From assembly GCA_030609135.1 (NCBI GenBank), contig JAUWCU010000008.1:1-37047 (forward strand): a stretch of 37,047 nt of DNA. The letters are read 5' to 3'. The stretch comes from Candidatus Stahliibacteriota bacterium (GTDB taxonomy: Bacteria > Hydrothermota > Tepidihabitantia > SM23-42). Below, piece by piece: positions 15,677-22,484 of this stretch (positions are counted from its first letter, which is position 1; every line of letters begins with the position of its first letter). The notes under the pieces are model-generated. The model had not been told where the DNA came from. It saw only the letters and a list, made by a program, of their open reading frames with translations, and searched no databases. The translations under genes were made by a program, and so were the position numbers.

Positions 15677-16051
15677 GTGTTTTGTCCAAAATGTAAAGCT
15701 GAATATGTAGAAGGTATTAAGGTGTGTGCTGATTGTGATGTGCCGCTTGTTGATAAATTACCTGAAGAGAGAAAAGAAAAGACGAGATTAAAACAAACTC
15801 ATAAAGATGCGAAATTTGAAGAAGTTATTATTACATTCAATCAAGGTGAAATTGCGTTCATTAAATCTCTTCTGGATGATGCAGGTATTGAATATTATTT
15901 CAAAGGTGACTATTCTAATGTAGTACGTCCTTGGGCAGACCCGGTGAGATTGATGGTTAAAGATGACCAAGTGGAAGAGGCAATAAAGATTCTCAAAGAA
16001 TTAGATTTTGGTTCCGCTGGATGGCGCAGCGAACAAAACGAAGCAGAGTAA
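15677..16051 (+). CDS. Zinc-ribbon plus DUF2007 protein
   Basis: A 124-residue cytoplasmic protein. The N-terminal zinc ribbon MFCPKCKAEYVEGIKVCADC has two CxxC pairs about 14 residues apart. After a charged linker comes a DUF2007-like ferredoxin-fold domain (ITFNQGEIAFIKSLLDDAGIEYYF...VRLMVKDDQVEEAIKIL). DUF2007 is described as a putative prokaryotic signal-transducing domain, and zinc-ribbon fusions are common. The start is GTG 15677 with AAGGAG six nt upstream. It stands alone, and its ligand and partner are unknown. Confidence 0.78.
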   Translation: MFCPKCKAEYVEGIKVCADCDVPLVDKLPEERKEKTRLKQTHKDAKFEEVIITFNQGEIAFIKSLLDDAGIEYYFKGDYSNVVRPWADPVRLMVKDDQVEEAIKILKELDFGSAGWRSEQNEAE

Positions 16052-16487
16052 CAAGACATGTGGAGATAATTCACGGGGGCAGGCGTTCAGGTGTTTATTG
16101 CGATGGGCATCCTTAACATGGTGTCTCTGTTCCGCACGGCATCGAAGATTTAGCAGCGAATAACTCTGATGCAGTCAGCAAACCTGCTCTGATTATCAGA
16201 GCAGCTGGAATTATTTCGTATACTGTGCCGTCGAGTTCGAGTGTGTTGTATTCCTTTGTTTCTCCGTCAGCACTCGGGTACGAAGCACACTGACGTTTAA
16301 CCAACTTACCGCCTAACAAATTTTCGAGAGCTTTGCCATTGATCAAAATATGGATAATCAAATCATTAATGGCTGCGGAGAAAAAAATTCAGTTACTCAG
16401 GCAAGCTAAGTTTAAGGATGAAGAAGCTGTCAAAAAAATCGAAGCACTACTCAAGCTTCTAGATTAAATACCAGCGCACTGAAATAT
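16052..16487. other. Region with weak ORFs only
   Basis: Base composition is less repeat-like here. A minus-strand ORF (16113-16361, 82 residues: KEYNTLELDGTVYEIIPAALIIRAG...) has no Shine-Dalgarno or recognised family. A 32-residue plus ORF lies at 16369-16467. Both could be remnants of decayed genes. Confidence 0.4.
16369..16467 (+). CDS. Possible 32-residue helical peptide or gene remnant
   Basis: The ORF encodes MAAEKKIQLLRQAKFKDEEA followed by VKKIEALLKLLD, an amphipathic Lys/Glu/Leu-rich helix that looks like the C-terminal tail of a larger protein. There is no Shine-Dalgarno. The frame is open upstream but without protein-like sequence. It is more likely a remnant than a functional gene. 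Confidence 0.25.
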   Translation: MAAEKKIQLLRQAKFKDEEAVKKIEALLKLLD

Positions 16488-17873
16488 CTACTTTTTCTTG
16501 CTTTGCTTATGCCGGTACATTGACTGGTCAGCAGTCAATAACAATTTATAAATAGTCTGAGGTTTATCAGGGTCATAGTATGCCCAGCCAATGCTCAGCT
16601 CAAGGATAAGCGGCAGTTTTGTTTTTTTATTGAATGAATCAAGGCTTTTTTGCAACCGAATATAAAGATCTTTGGCGCGGGTTGCGCCGGCTTCTGATGT
16701 CAATACCACAAATTCATCACCACCGATCCGGGCGATTATATCAGATCTGCGAAACGTAGTTTTAAGAATATTCGTTGTTTCGACCAGGGCCCGGTCACCG
16801 ATCGAATGACCGAATTCATCATTGATTTTTTTCAAATTATCGAGATCCGTAAATAGCAGGATGACGCCTTTTTTCTTACGACTGGCGATTTTTAGTTGAT
16901 GTTCAGCTAAGGTCATAAACCCACGCCGATTATATAATCCAGTAAGATCGTCAATCAGGGATAGGGCACGCAGCTGTTCTTCCTTATGCTTGCGTTCAGT
17001 GATATCTTCGATCACTCCGTCGATCCATTTCACCCTACCTTTGTCGTCACACTGGGCTTTTGCATAGATCGATACCCATATCGGCGTGCCGTCTTTTTTC
17101 TGCATTAATATTTCCCGGTTTCTAACGAAGTTTTTACGCCTTAATTCTTTGATAAGCCCGCGACGGTCTTTGCGATTATGATACAGGTCCAGGACCTGAA
17201 TTTTCAGTAATGATTTTACCGACCTGTATCCGAACATCTTCACCAATGCAGGGTTTACCTGAATGAAATGTCCTCCAGTATCGCCAGTTGTTCGAAATAC
17301 ACTGACATTTAGGTTCTCGACGATCGTTCGGAATCTGATATCGCTTTCACGCAGCGCTGTTTCCGCGGTTTTATGTTCGGTTATGTTCTGGGTAAGGATT
17401 ACTATTTGCTCAACCTTTTTATGTTTATCCTGGATCGCATAATAATATTGGGATATCCACATAGTGGCGCCGGTTTTTGGATGTTTTACCCTGAGCTCGG
17501 GGAGGAATAATTCACCGCCGTGGTCAAAAACCTTTTTGAATTTCGAGATGACATTTTTTAGATACGGATATCTTTTGACTAAAGGCCAATGCCTGGTTTT
17601 CTTATCATTTTCCTTGATCTGTCGGGTTGTGAGCCGCCAGATTTTTTTCCACGCTTTATTGACAAAAAACAGGTCACCTGCGCTATTTCGAATCGAAATA
17701 CCGACCGGTGAGTGTTCGAATAAAGCACGGTTCAAAACTTTACTGTGCCGCAGTTCTTCTTTGAGTTGTTCGTTCATGGTTTCAAGCTTGTCTATACGGC
17801 CGTCTAACCTATTAGATATTTTCTTGTGTCGCAATTTCGTACGGGATGATCGGTTACTGATTGTATTTTCCAT
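16488..17873 (-). CDS. PAS-PAS-GGDEF diguanylate cyclase
   Basis: A soluble 461-residue sensor enzyme predicted to make cyclic di-GMP. Residues 25-50 form a coiled coil (DKLETMNEQLKEELRH). PAS 1 (about 50-170) has ALFEHSPVGISIRNSAG; PAS 2 (about 175-295) has RFRTIVENLNVSVFRTTG and closes with IEDITERK. The GGDEF domain follows (DDLTGLYNRRGF), with an intact active-site loop IARIGGDEF (384-388). An RRSD I-site lies five residues before it, so product inhibition is expected. No transmembrane segment is seen, so the signal is cytoplasmic or bound by the PAS domains. It has its own minus-strand promoter and a 13-nt leader lacking a strong Shine-Dalgarno. No c-di-GMP effector (PilZ or EAL) was identified in the window. 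Confidence 0.93.
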   Translation of the reverse strand: MENTISNRSSRTKLRHKKISNRLDGRIDKLETMNEQLKEELRHSKVLNRALFEHSPVGISIRNSAGDLFFVNKAWKKIWRLTTRQIKENDKKTRHWPLVKRYPYLKNVISKFKKVFDHGGELFLPELRVKHPKTGATMWISQYYYAIQDKHKKVEQIVILTQNITEHKTAETALRESDIRFRTIVENLNVSVFRTTGDTGGHFIQVNPALVKMFGYRSVKSLLKIQVLDLYHNRKDRRGLIKELRRKNFVRNREILMQKKDGTPIWVSIYAKAQCDDKGRVKWIDGVIEDITERKHKEEQLRALSLIDDLTGLYNRRGFMTLAEHQLKIASRKKKGVILLFTDLDNLKKINDEFGHSIGDRALVETTNILKTTFRRSDIIARIGGDEFVVLTSEAGATRAKDLYIRLQKSLDSFNKKTKLPLILELSIGWAYYDPDKPQTIYKLLLTADQSMYRHKQSKKK

Positions 17874-17892
17874 TCTACACTTTGGCTTTTGA

Positions 17893-17920
17893 ATAATACA
17901 CCTTTTCTAATAAAAGTCAA
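17893..17920 (-). promoter_or_regulatory. Sigma70-like promoter of the GGDEF gene
   Basis: TTGACT (17920-17915), 16 nt, TATTAT (17898-17893), with a predicted +1 near 17886. Confidence 0.6.
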
Positions 17921-17940
17921 TACTTTCCGCCTCATTATAC

Positions 17941-17978
17941 TCCTCTCTCTAACTTCGTTAGACTCGAGACTATAGCGA
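17941..17978 (+). repeat. 38-bp repeat, direct copy
   Basis: The same 38 bases as 15553-15590, followed by the TTCGACAGGCG end module also seen at about 3026. Confidence 0.85.
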
Positions 17979-18169
17979 TATTTTCGACAGGCGTAATGAC
18001 ATTTTAGGATTCCACATCTCTGGATTATCCAGTCAAGCTGGATAATGACACGTGAACTAATGATGCTCATTACACCCTACGCTTTATTCCTTACGTCTTT
18101 AAGCCTGCCCGTTTTGAAATAAATAAACGTTTAAACCCATTACAACTCAAGATCTAAAAAGTGATCACC

Positions 18170-18442
18170 CTACGTTCTTAATGGCATTTCTATTCGGAGC
18201 AAACCGTTTCCATATACTGCTATTGCCTGGTTGGCAACAACAGGAAAATGGAGTGAGAGGTACTTAGTATAGTGAACATCACCGGCTACTGCAAATAGAA
18301 TTAGACATCTTGAGTTTACCCTGAGTTTTATATTCTGCTGTGAAACACGTGGCAGAGCAATCTCCACGGTTAGATTGTTCATCTGCTTATCAAAATAGGT
18401 GCACACATCAGGTTCTATTTTGTGCCGGATTGTTGTCATCAT
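18170..18442 (-). CDS. HSP20/alpha-crystallin-like protein, copy 2
   Basis: A 90-residue HSP20/CS-fold protein, a close paralogue of the 8902-9174 gene (11 differences in 88 residues). Strand motifs are MNNLTVEIALPRVSQQNIKL, SRCLILFAVAGDVHY and YGNGLLRIEMPLR. In the sequence LP-G-VSQ the conserved Gly is Arg here, unlike copy 1. It starts at ATG 18442, overlapping the stop of the upstream gene as ATGA, so the two are co-translated. It is short for a small heat-shock protein, lacking a long N-terminal arm, so oligomerisation may differ. Holdase function is inferred. Confidence 0.75.
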   Translation of the reverse strand: MMTTIRHKIEPDVCTYFDKQMNNLTVEIALPRVSQQNIKLRVNSRCLILFAVAGDVHYTKYLSLHFPVVANQAIAVYGNGLLRIEMPLRT

Positions 18443-18843
18443 AAAAATGTGATCTCCTTTAATGCGTTTAAAACAGCAAAAATTCTTTCATTATTGCTTG
18501 CTTTATCAATCGGGCTGAAGAAAAAGCCCTGGCGCTGCACCGAGTACCCATTGGTGATTCCATATAGAATTTCACCGTCAAAAAATTCCACTTTTACTTT
18601 CTTACCATAAACCTTGATGCCTTTTAGATCATCGAATGATTTCTTCAATGCCGAATGACCATTACCATTCAGGTCTTTTACGAAAAAGACCGCCTTGAGT
18701 GTATTAGTTCGCACAATAACCGGTTTTTCTCCATCCCTGTTTTTAACCATAAGGTGAAACACCTCCTTATTCGGGTTAAAATCGGTTGTATAACCCCGGT
18801 CAATTGTTCCATCTAAATAGCGTACGACAACTTTGTTTAACAT
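18439..18843 (-). CDS. Small conserved protein resembling DUF6982
   Basis: A 134-residue soluble protein with two similar halves. Each opens with a small-barrel-like strand pattern: VVVRYLDGTIDRGYTTDFNP near the N-terminus and KVKVEFFDGEILYGITNGYS in the second half. A FNPNKEVFHLMV segment and an AVFFVKDLNGNG linker are also present. The pattern resembles proteins labelled DUF6982; this is from memory and moderate in certainty. The biochemical role is unknown. ATG 18843 follows AAGGAA. A TTGAAT box with a TATATA 18 nt downstream lies ahead, a weaker promoter than others here. It is coupled through ATGA to the HSP20-like gene. Confidence 0.6.
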   Translation of the reverse strand: MLNKVVVRYLDGTIDRGYTTDFNPNKEVFHLMVKNRDGEKPVIVRTNTLKAVFFVKDLNGNGHSALKKSFDDLKGIKVYGKKVKVEFFDGEILYGITNGYSVQRQGFFFSPIDKASNNERIFAVLNALKEITFL

Positions 18844-19026
18844 AATTCATTCCTTTCTTTCTTTATATACACTGAAAGACAGTTTTTATTCAACGCGATC
18901 CATGGACCAAAGACATACCATATATTTGTTATCATACTTTAGTTATATGCAAATCTTATGCCAGTATTTTCTGCTTAAATTTCAAGGGTTTTTATAAATA
19001 CTGCACAAAAATTGTGCAAAATGCCG

Positions 19027-19121
19027 CGAGGACAGGCAATAACGACAGATGATAGTCCGTTATATCTTAAATAACGAGACCAGGGATACTAGATGCTGGA
19101 TACTAGATGCTTGTGGAAAAA
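19027..19121 (+). repeat. Family-B dispersed repeat, copy 3
   Basis: Runs from GAGGACAGGCAATAACGACA to ACTAGATGCTTGTGGAAAAA. It lacks the GGGGTCAAATC head and has a duplicated TACTAGATGCTGG tail relative to copies 1 and 2. Confidence 0.8.
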
Positions 19122-19148
19122 TTCGCAAAGGCGTAGGGCAACAGGCTA

Positions 19149-19176
19149 TTGACTCCGGGCCTGTAAAACATATAAT
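19149..19176 (+). promoter_or_regulatory. Sigma70-like promoter of the AbfB lipoprotein
   Basis: TTGACT (19149-19154), 16 nt, TATAAT (19171-19176). The short leader contains GAGGAGG before ATG 19199. Confidence 0.7.
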
Positions 19177-19198
19177 GATAGAAAAAGAGGAGGAAATT

Positions 19199-19744
19199 AT
19201 GGAGCAAAGATATATCAAAGTAGTCCTTATAGGACTACTAATAGCCATGTTTGTTGGTTGCGGTACTAAAGATACAAAGACAGAAGTAAAGCCCCCGGAG
19301 ACGCAGGTAAAAGGGGAAACCATTTCTTTACAATCATACAATTATCCTGACCATTTCATTCGGCACAGAGATTTTCTCGGCGAAATTACGATCATAAGTT
19401 CGGATTTAGATAAAAAGGACGCTACCTTTAAGATCGTACCAGGATTAGCTGACAGTAAACTTATTTCCTTTGAATCGGTTAATCATCCAGGGTATTATTT
19501 AAGGCATCAGAATTTCCGAATAAAGCTACACAAATATAGTGACGAACAATTATTCAAAGAGGACGTAACATTTAGAAAAGTACCGGGTCCAGCAGATAAG
19601 TCATGGTCATCATTTGAATCCTACAATTATCCAGGACACTATATAAGACACAGAGATTACCATCTATATATTGAGGAAGGCAGCGATGATCTGTTTAAAA
19701 AAGATGTGACCTTTAAAATAGCTGCTCCAAAATGGTCAAAGTAA
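19199..19744 (+). CDS. AbfB-domain (CBM42-like) lipoprotein
   Basis: A 181-residue predicted lipoprotein: signal peptide with lipobox AMFVGC, a short TKDTKTEVKPPETQ linker, then one AbfB domain. Its three trefoil-like repeats are visible as LQSYNYPDHFIRHRDF, FESVNHPGYYLRHQNF and FESYNYPGHYIRHRDY, each followed by a DVTF-type strand. AbfB/CBM42 domains bind arabinofuranose side chains, and in fungi they are fused to arabinofuranosidases. No catalytic domain is attached here, so the protein is probably a surface glycan-binding lipoprotein. The start at ATG 19199 is set by GAGGAGG; the track's start at 19049 reads through a repeat. It ends in tandem stops TAA TAA. Confidence 0.85.
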   Translation: MEQRYIKVVLIGLLIAMFVGCGTKDTKTEVKPPETQVKGETISLQSYNYPDHFIRHRDFLGEITIISSDLDKKDATFKIVPGLADSKLISFESVNHPGYYLRHQNFRIKLHKYSDEQLFKEDVTFRKVPGPADKSWSSFESYNYPGHYIRHRDYHLYIEEGSDDLFKKDVTFKIAAPKWSK

Positions 19745-19747
19745 TAA

Positions 19748-19945
19748 GATGATGCCGCCTGCGGCGCTATAGAAAAACGTCTGTTCTTCAAAATTGAAAA
19801 ATGCAAGGATTTCCGCTTTGGAGAGAAGTTCATTAAAGCTATTGAGAAAGATAATATTAAATACCACATTTATCCCAAAGATTTTCAATGGGAAGATGTG
19901 GATTCCCGGGATATAGAACACCACTTGACACTATACTATATTTGA
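19748..19945 (+). pseudogene. Start-less open frame, probable gene remnant
   Basis: Directly after the tandem TAA TAA of the AbfB gene and in the same frame, 65 codons stay open. They read like ordinary protein: EKRLFFKIEKCKDFRFGE, then KAIEKDNIKYHIYPKDF and WEDVDSRDIEHH. There is no ATG, GTG or TTG with a Shine-Dalgarno. The end runs into the promoter of the RRM gene, and a GCCGCCTGCGGCG palindrome lies at the start. This is most simply a decayed gene fragment. Stop-codon read-through would be an alternative, with no support. Confidence 0.4.
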
Positions 19946-19952
19946 ATATACT
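19925..19952 (+). promoter_or_regulatory. Sigma70-like promoter of the RRM gene
   Basis: TTGACA (19925-19930), 16 nt, TATACT (19947-19952). The predicted leader is about 16 nt and contains AAAGGAGG. Confidence 0.75.
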
Positions 19953-19974
19953 CATTTTAGATAAAGGAGGTTCT

Positions 19975-20274
19975 GTGAATATATACGTAGGTAATTTGTC
20001 GCATGATGCTAGTGATAGCGATTTACAAAAGGCTTTTGAAGCCTTTGGACAGGTTGCATCTGTAAATATTATAAAGGATAAGTTCAGTGGTCAGTCAAGG
20101 GGATTCGGATTTGTGGATATGCCCAGTAAAGATGAAGCCCAGGCTGCAATCACTGGAATGAGCGGCAAGGAGTTTATGGGACGAGAGCTTAGTGTTAACG
20201 AGGCGCGTCCCCGTACAGATCGTTCAGACCGTCGAGGTGGCGGAAAAGGAGGTGGTGGGCGTCGCTCCTGGTAG
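19975..20274 (+). CDS. RRM-type RNA-binding protein, glycine-rich tail
   Basis: A 99-residue single-RRM protein of the bacterial Rbp/cold-inducible type. RNP2 is IYVGNL at the start and RNP1 is SRGFGFVDM (about residues 39-47), with the aromatic residues needed for RNA stacking present. After residue 82 the tail is RTDRSDRRGGGKGGGGRRSW, an Arg/Gly-rich extension that commonly aids RNA binding. The start is GTG 19975 behind a perfect AAAGGAGG, so the track's start at 19888 is 29 codons too early. It has its own strong promoter. The likely role is RNA chaperoning or post-transcriptional regulation. The family-B repeat begins 41 nt after the stop. Confidence 0.93.
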   Translation: MNIYVGNLSHDASDSDLQKAFEAFGQVASVNIIKDKFSGQSRGFGFVDMPSKDEAQAAITGMSGKEFMGRELSVNEARPRTDRSDRRGGGKGGGGRRSW

Positions 20275-20314
20275 AAAAAATACTCAAAAGTAGCACGTGG
20301 TATCAAGTGGAAGT

Positions 20315-20454
20315 GGGTTAAACCCCTATTATACACGATAACGAGGACAGGCAATAACGACAGACGATAGTCCGTTATATCGTAAATAACGAGACCAGGG
20401 ATACTAGATACTGGTGCAAAAGCTTCACCTATGAAAAAATTGCAGCCGATTTCG
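20315..20454 (+). repeat. Family-B dispersed repeat, copy 4, with extra tail module
   Basis: GGGTTAAACCCC head, then AATAACGACAGACGATAGTC core (two changes from copy 1), CTAGATACTGGTG, and the TCACCTATGAAAAAATTGCAGCCG tail shared with other spacers. It fills most of the 20275-20511 gap. Confidence 0.8.
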
Positions 20455-20511
20455 TAAAATAGATGCCTTAATTTCCATAAAATTTAGTTACAATTGTTCA
20501 AAGGAGGTATT

Positions 20512-20856
20512 ATGCATGGATTTTGCCATATTGAAATTCCAACAACCGATCCAAGCAAATCCAGTAAGTTTTACAGCAGTATTTTTGGTTGGAAGGTAAA
20601 CGAGAGCAACCCGGATTATTTTGAGTTCTCAACACCTGATGATGATGATGGTGGTTTTACGACCGCGGCGAAACCGGTTCAAGATGGCGTAGTTTTGTAC
20701 ATTAAGGTCGCGGATATTGAAACAAAACTCAAGGAAATTGAAGCGGCTGGAGGAAAAATAGTTAAGGGTAAGACAGGTATCTCTCCAGAATATGGGTTTT
20801 ATGGTTTGTTTACTGATCCCTGCGAAAATATAATGGGGTTGTGGGCGAAAGAATAA
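20512..20856 (+). CDS. VOC (glyoxalase/dioxygenase fold) superfamily protein
   Basis: A 114-residue protein with one full VOC module pair: HIEIPTTDPSKSSKFYSSIF followed by GWKV at the N-terminus, then VVLYIKVADIETKLKEIEAA, GGKIVKGKT, and GFYGLFTDPCENIMGLW. This matches short glyoxalase/bleomycin-resistance-like proteins related to the CFP-30/YP-type family. The substrate cannot be deduced. Candidate metal ligands are the His in CHIEI and the acidic residues of later strands, and these are uncertain. ATG 20512 follows AAAGGAGG; the track start (20494) lies within the Shine-Dalgarno region. No clear promoter is seen. Confidence 0.85.
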   Translation: MHGFCHIEIPTTDPSKSSKFYSSIFGWKVNESNPDYFEFSTPDDDDGGFTTAAKPVQDGVVLYIKVADIETKLKEIEAAGGKIVKGKTGISPEYGFYGLFTDPCENIMGLWAKE

Positions 20857-20961
20857 CGAGGAGACAAGGAGAAGAAGAGCAGAGGAGAAAAGATAAATAC
20901 CTGAAATTCCCCGTAAAAGAGGATTCTCGCTACGCGGAACAAAATACCTAATTATAATGAT

Positions 20962-22323
20962 ATGAAATTTACCATGGGTAAGATGAAAGACAGGGAAACC
21001 AAAGATCTACAAGAGATTATTGATGGACTAGCCAGAGTAGCCAACAATGATTTCTCTACCAAGATCAAATTATCAGGTAGCAATGCTGATTTAGCTGCTA
21101 TTGCAAAAAGCTTCAATGAGATGATAAGTGAGATCAGGAATGCTGCAGATGACACAAGAGACTCGCTTAATGAACTGGAACGAGTGACAAAGAAACTGAA
21201 GAGGATATTCGAAGCCAGTAATGACATCATTCTCCAGGTTAATAAGTATGGTACGCTCGTCGATATCAATAAGAGTGTCGAGGATATCCTTGGGTTCAAA
21301 GCCGATGACCTCATAGGAAAACATTTTGCTAAGTCTGGTGCAATTCCAGCAAAGGAAATCCCCAAATTAACAAAGAGTTTTAGGGATGCAATTGCCACGG
21401 GTAAAGTGACCGATGTTACCGAACTTGAACTGAAGGCCAAGGACGGCAACATCGTATATAGCGAAGCAAGCACAAAGCTTATTAAGAATGATGATGAAAT
21501 AGAAGGTGCAGTCGTGGTGCTGCGAGATATCACCAGGCGCAGTCGAGCAGAAGAAGCCGTGCGGGAACAGGAGGCGAGGTTGCGTTCGATTATCACCTCG
21601 ATGGAAGATTTTATCTTTATCCTCGATATGGATTTACGTTTCGTGGAATACTATCAATCATCCGAACACCCGGATCCAGATATTTATGCAAAGACTGAGG
21701 AGTATATAGGCAAATCGCTCAGAGATGTCTTCCCGCGTCGGGTGGCTCAGGATTTTGAAAAAGTTATCCGTGCCTGTATAAAGACGAATAATAGTCAGCA
21801 GCTTGATTATCCATGGGAACTACCTGGTACAACACTCTGGTTTAGTGCCAGGATATCACCTCTTTTAGATATTAACGGAAACACTACCGGCGTGACCGTA
21901 GTAGCGCGTGACATTACACTTCGAATGAAAATGGGAAAAGCTCTGGAAGAGAGCGAGAAGAAATACAGAAAGATATTTGAAAACTCTCCGCAAGGTTTTA
22001 TACTTCTGGATACTGAAGGGCATATCATAGATGTGAATAAGAAAATATGTGATTGGCTCGGATATGAACCTGATGAAATGATTGGAAAAAATCATATTCT
22101 GTATCCGTTTCTTACAAAATCAGGTAAGGTTATGGCAATGAAGAAATTTTTTCAGAGACTGCTGGGAAAAGTTCTACCGGCATATGAGCTTGAGTTTGTT
22201 ACAAAAAATGGAGAAAAATTTCTTGGTGAAGTCCTGGCAATGCAGATATGGGATGAACAGGGTAAAATAGTACAAATTCTGGTAATGATATCTGATATCA
22301 CCAATCGTAAAAGCGGGAACTAA
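20962..22323 (+). CDS. HAMP-like plus triple-PAS sensory protein without output domain
   Basis: A 453-residue soluble protein. Residues 1-75 resemble a HAMP-type helix pair (IIDGLARVANNDFSTKI, AIAKSFNEMISEIRNAADD) but no transmembrane helix precedes it. Three PAS units follow: RIFEASNDIILQVNKYGT with VVVLRDITRRSRAE, RSIITSMEDFIFILDMDL with VVARDITLRMKM, and YRKIFENSPQGFILLDTEG with ISDITNRKSGN at the very end. The protein stops where a histidine kinase or GGDEF domain usually begins. It may be a stand-alone sensor partner or a truncated kinase; the next frame continues for about 20 codons before a repeat module. ATG 20962 has no clear Shine-Dalgarno; ATG 20983 is an alternative. Confidence 0.8.
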   Translation: MKFTMGKMKDRETKDLQEIIDGLARVANNDFSTKIKLSGSNADLAAIAKSFNEMISEIRNAADDTRDSLNELERVTKKLKRIFEASNDIILQVNKYGTLVDINKSVEDILGFKADDLIGKHFAKSGAIPAKEIPKLTKSFRDAIATGKVTDVTELELKAKDGNIVYSEASTKLIKNDDEIEGAVVVLRDITRRSRAEEAVREQEARLRSIITSMEDFIFILDMDLRFVEYYQSSEHPDPDIYAKTEEYIGKSLRDVFPRRVAQDFEKVIRACIKTNNSQQLDYPWELPGTTLWFSARISPLLDINGNTTGVTVVARDITLRMKMGKALEESEKKYRKIFENSPQGFILLDTEGHIIDVNKKICDWLGYEPDEMIGKNHILYPFLTKSGKVMAMKKFFQRLLGKVLPAYELEFVTKNGEKFLGEVLAMQIWDEQGKIVQILVMISDITNRKSGN

Positions 22324-22484
22324 GAACCAGGAAGGATGATGTGAAAGAAGTACAGGAAATCCTCCAGCAATTGACAAAATGACTGCTTCGTAGGTGATTA
22401 TACAGTTAATATGAAACCAAGAATAACATAACCACAACTTACATTTATTTCACATATTTTGTTGAAATTTATAATTGATATAGA
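22324..22484. other. Short convergent spacer
   Basis: It holds a 13-codon GTG-initiated stub (VKEVQEILQQLTK) that ends exactly in the ATGACTGCTTCGTAGGTGATTA repeat module, so a coding end may have been cut by the repeat. No terminator hairpin was recognised. Confidence 0.4.

Larger units (their letters stand above)
17874..18169. other. Intergenic: promoter, 38-bp repeat and palindromes
   Basis: Contents are the GGDEF gene promoter (17893-17920), the 38-bp repeat (17941-17978), a GGATTATCCAGTCAAGCTGGATAATGA palindrome (about 18022), a reversed CCCTACGC unit, and TAAACGTTTAAAC (18124-18136) also found near HSP20 copy 1. No gene is seen. Confidence 0.55.
18844..19198. other. Intergenic region between divergent genes
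   Basis: It holds the weak promoter region of the 18843 gene, an AT-rich stretch without signals (18900-19020), family-B repeat copy 3 (19027-19121), a GCGTAGGGCAAC unit and the lipoprotein promoter. The track's 50-codon N-terminal extension of the next gene is repeat DNA. Confidence 0.55.

Noticed and set aside
16113-16361. 82-residue minus ORF with LELDGTVYEIIPAAL
   Set aside because: Composition is plausible, but there is no Shine-Dalgarno, promoter or recognised family; it is kept only as part of the region note.
20953-20958. TATAAT directly before the HAMP/PAS gene
   Set aside because: No -35 box at 16-18 nt and the implied +1 would fall inside the start codon, so it was not annotated as a promoter.
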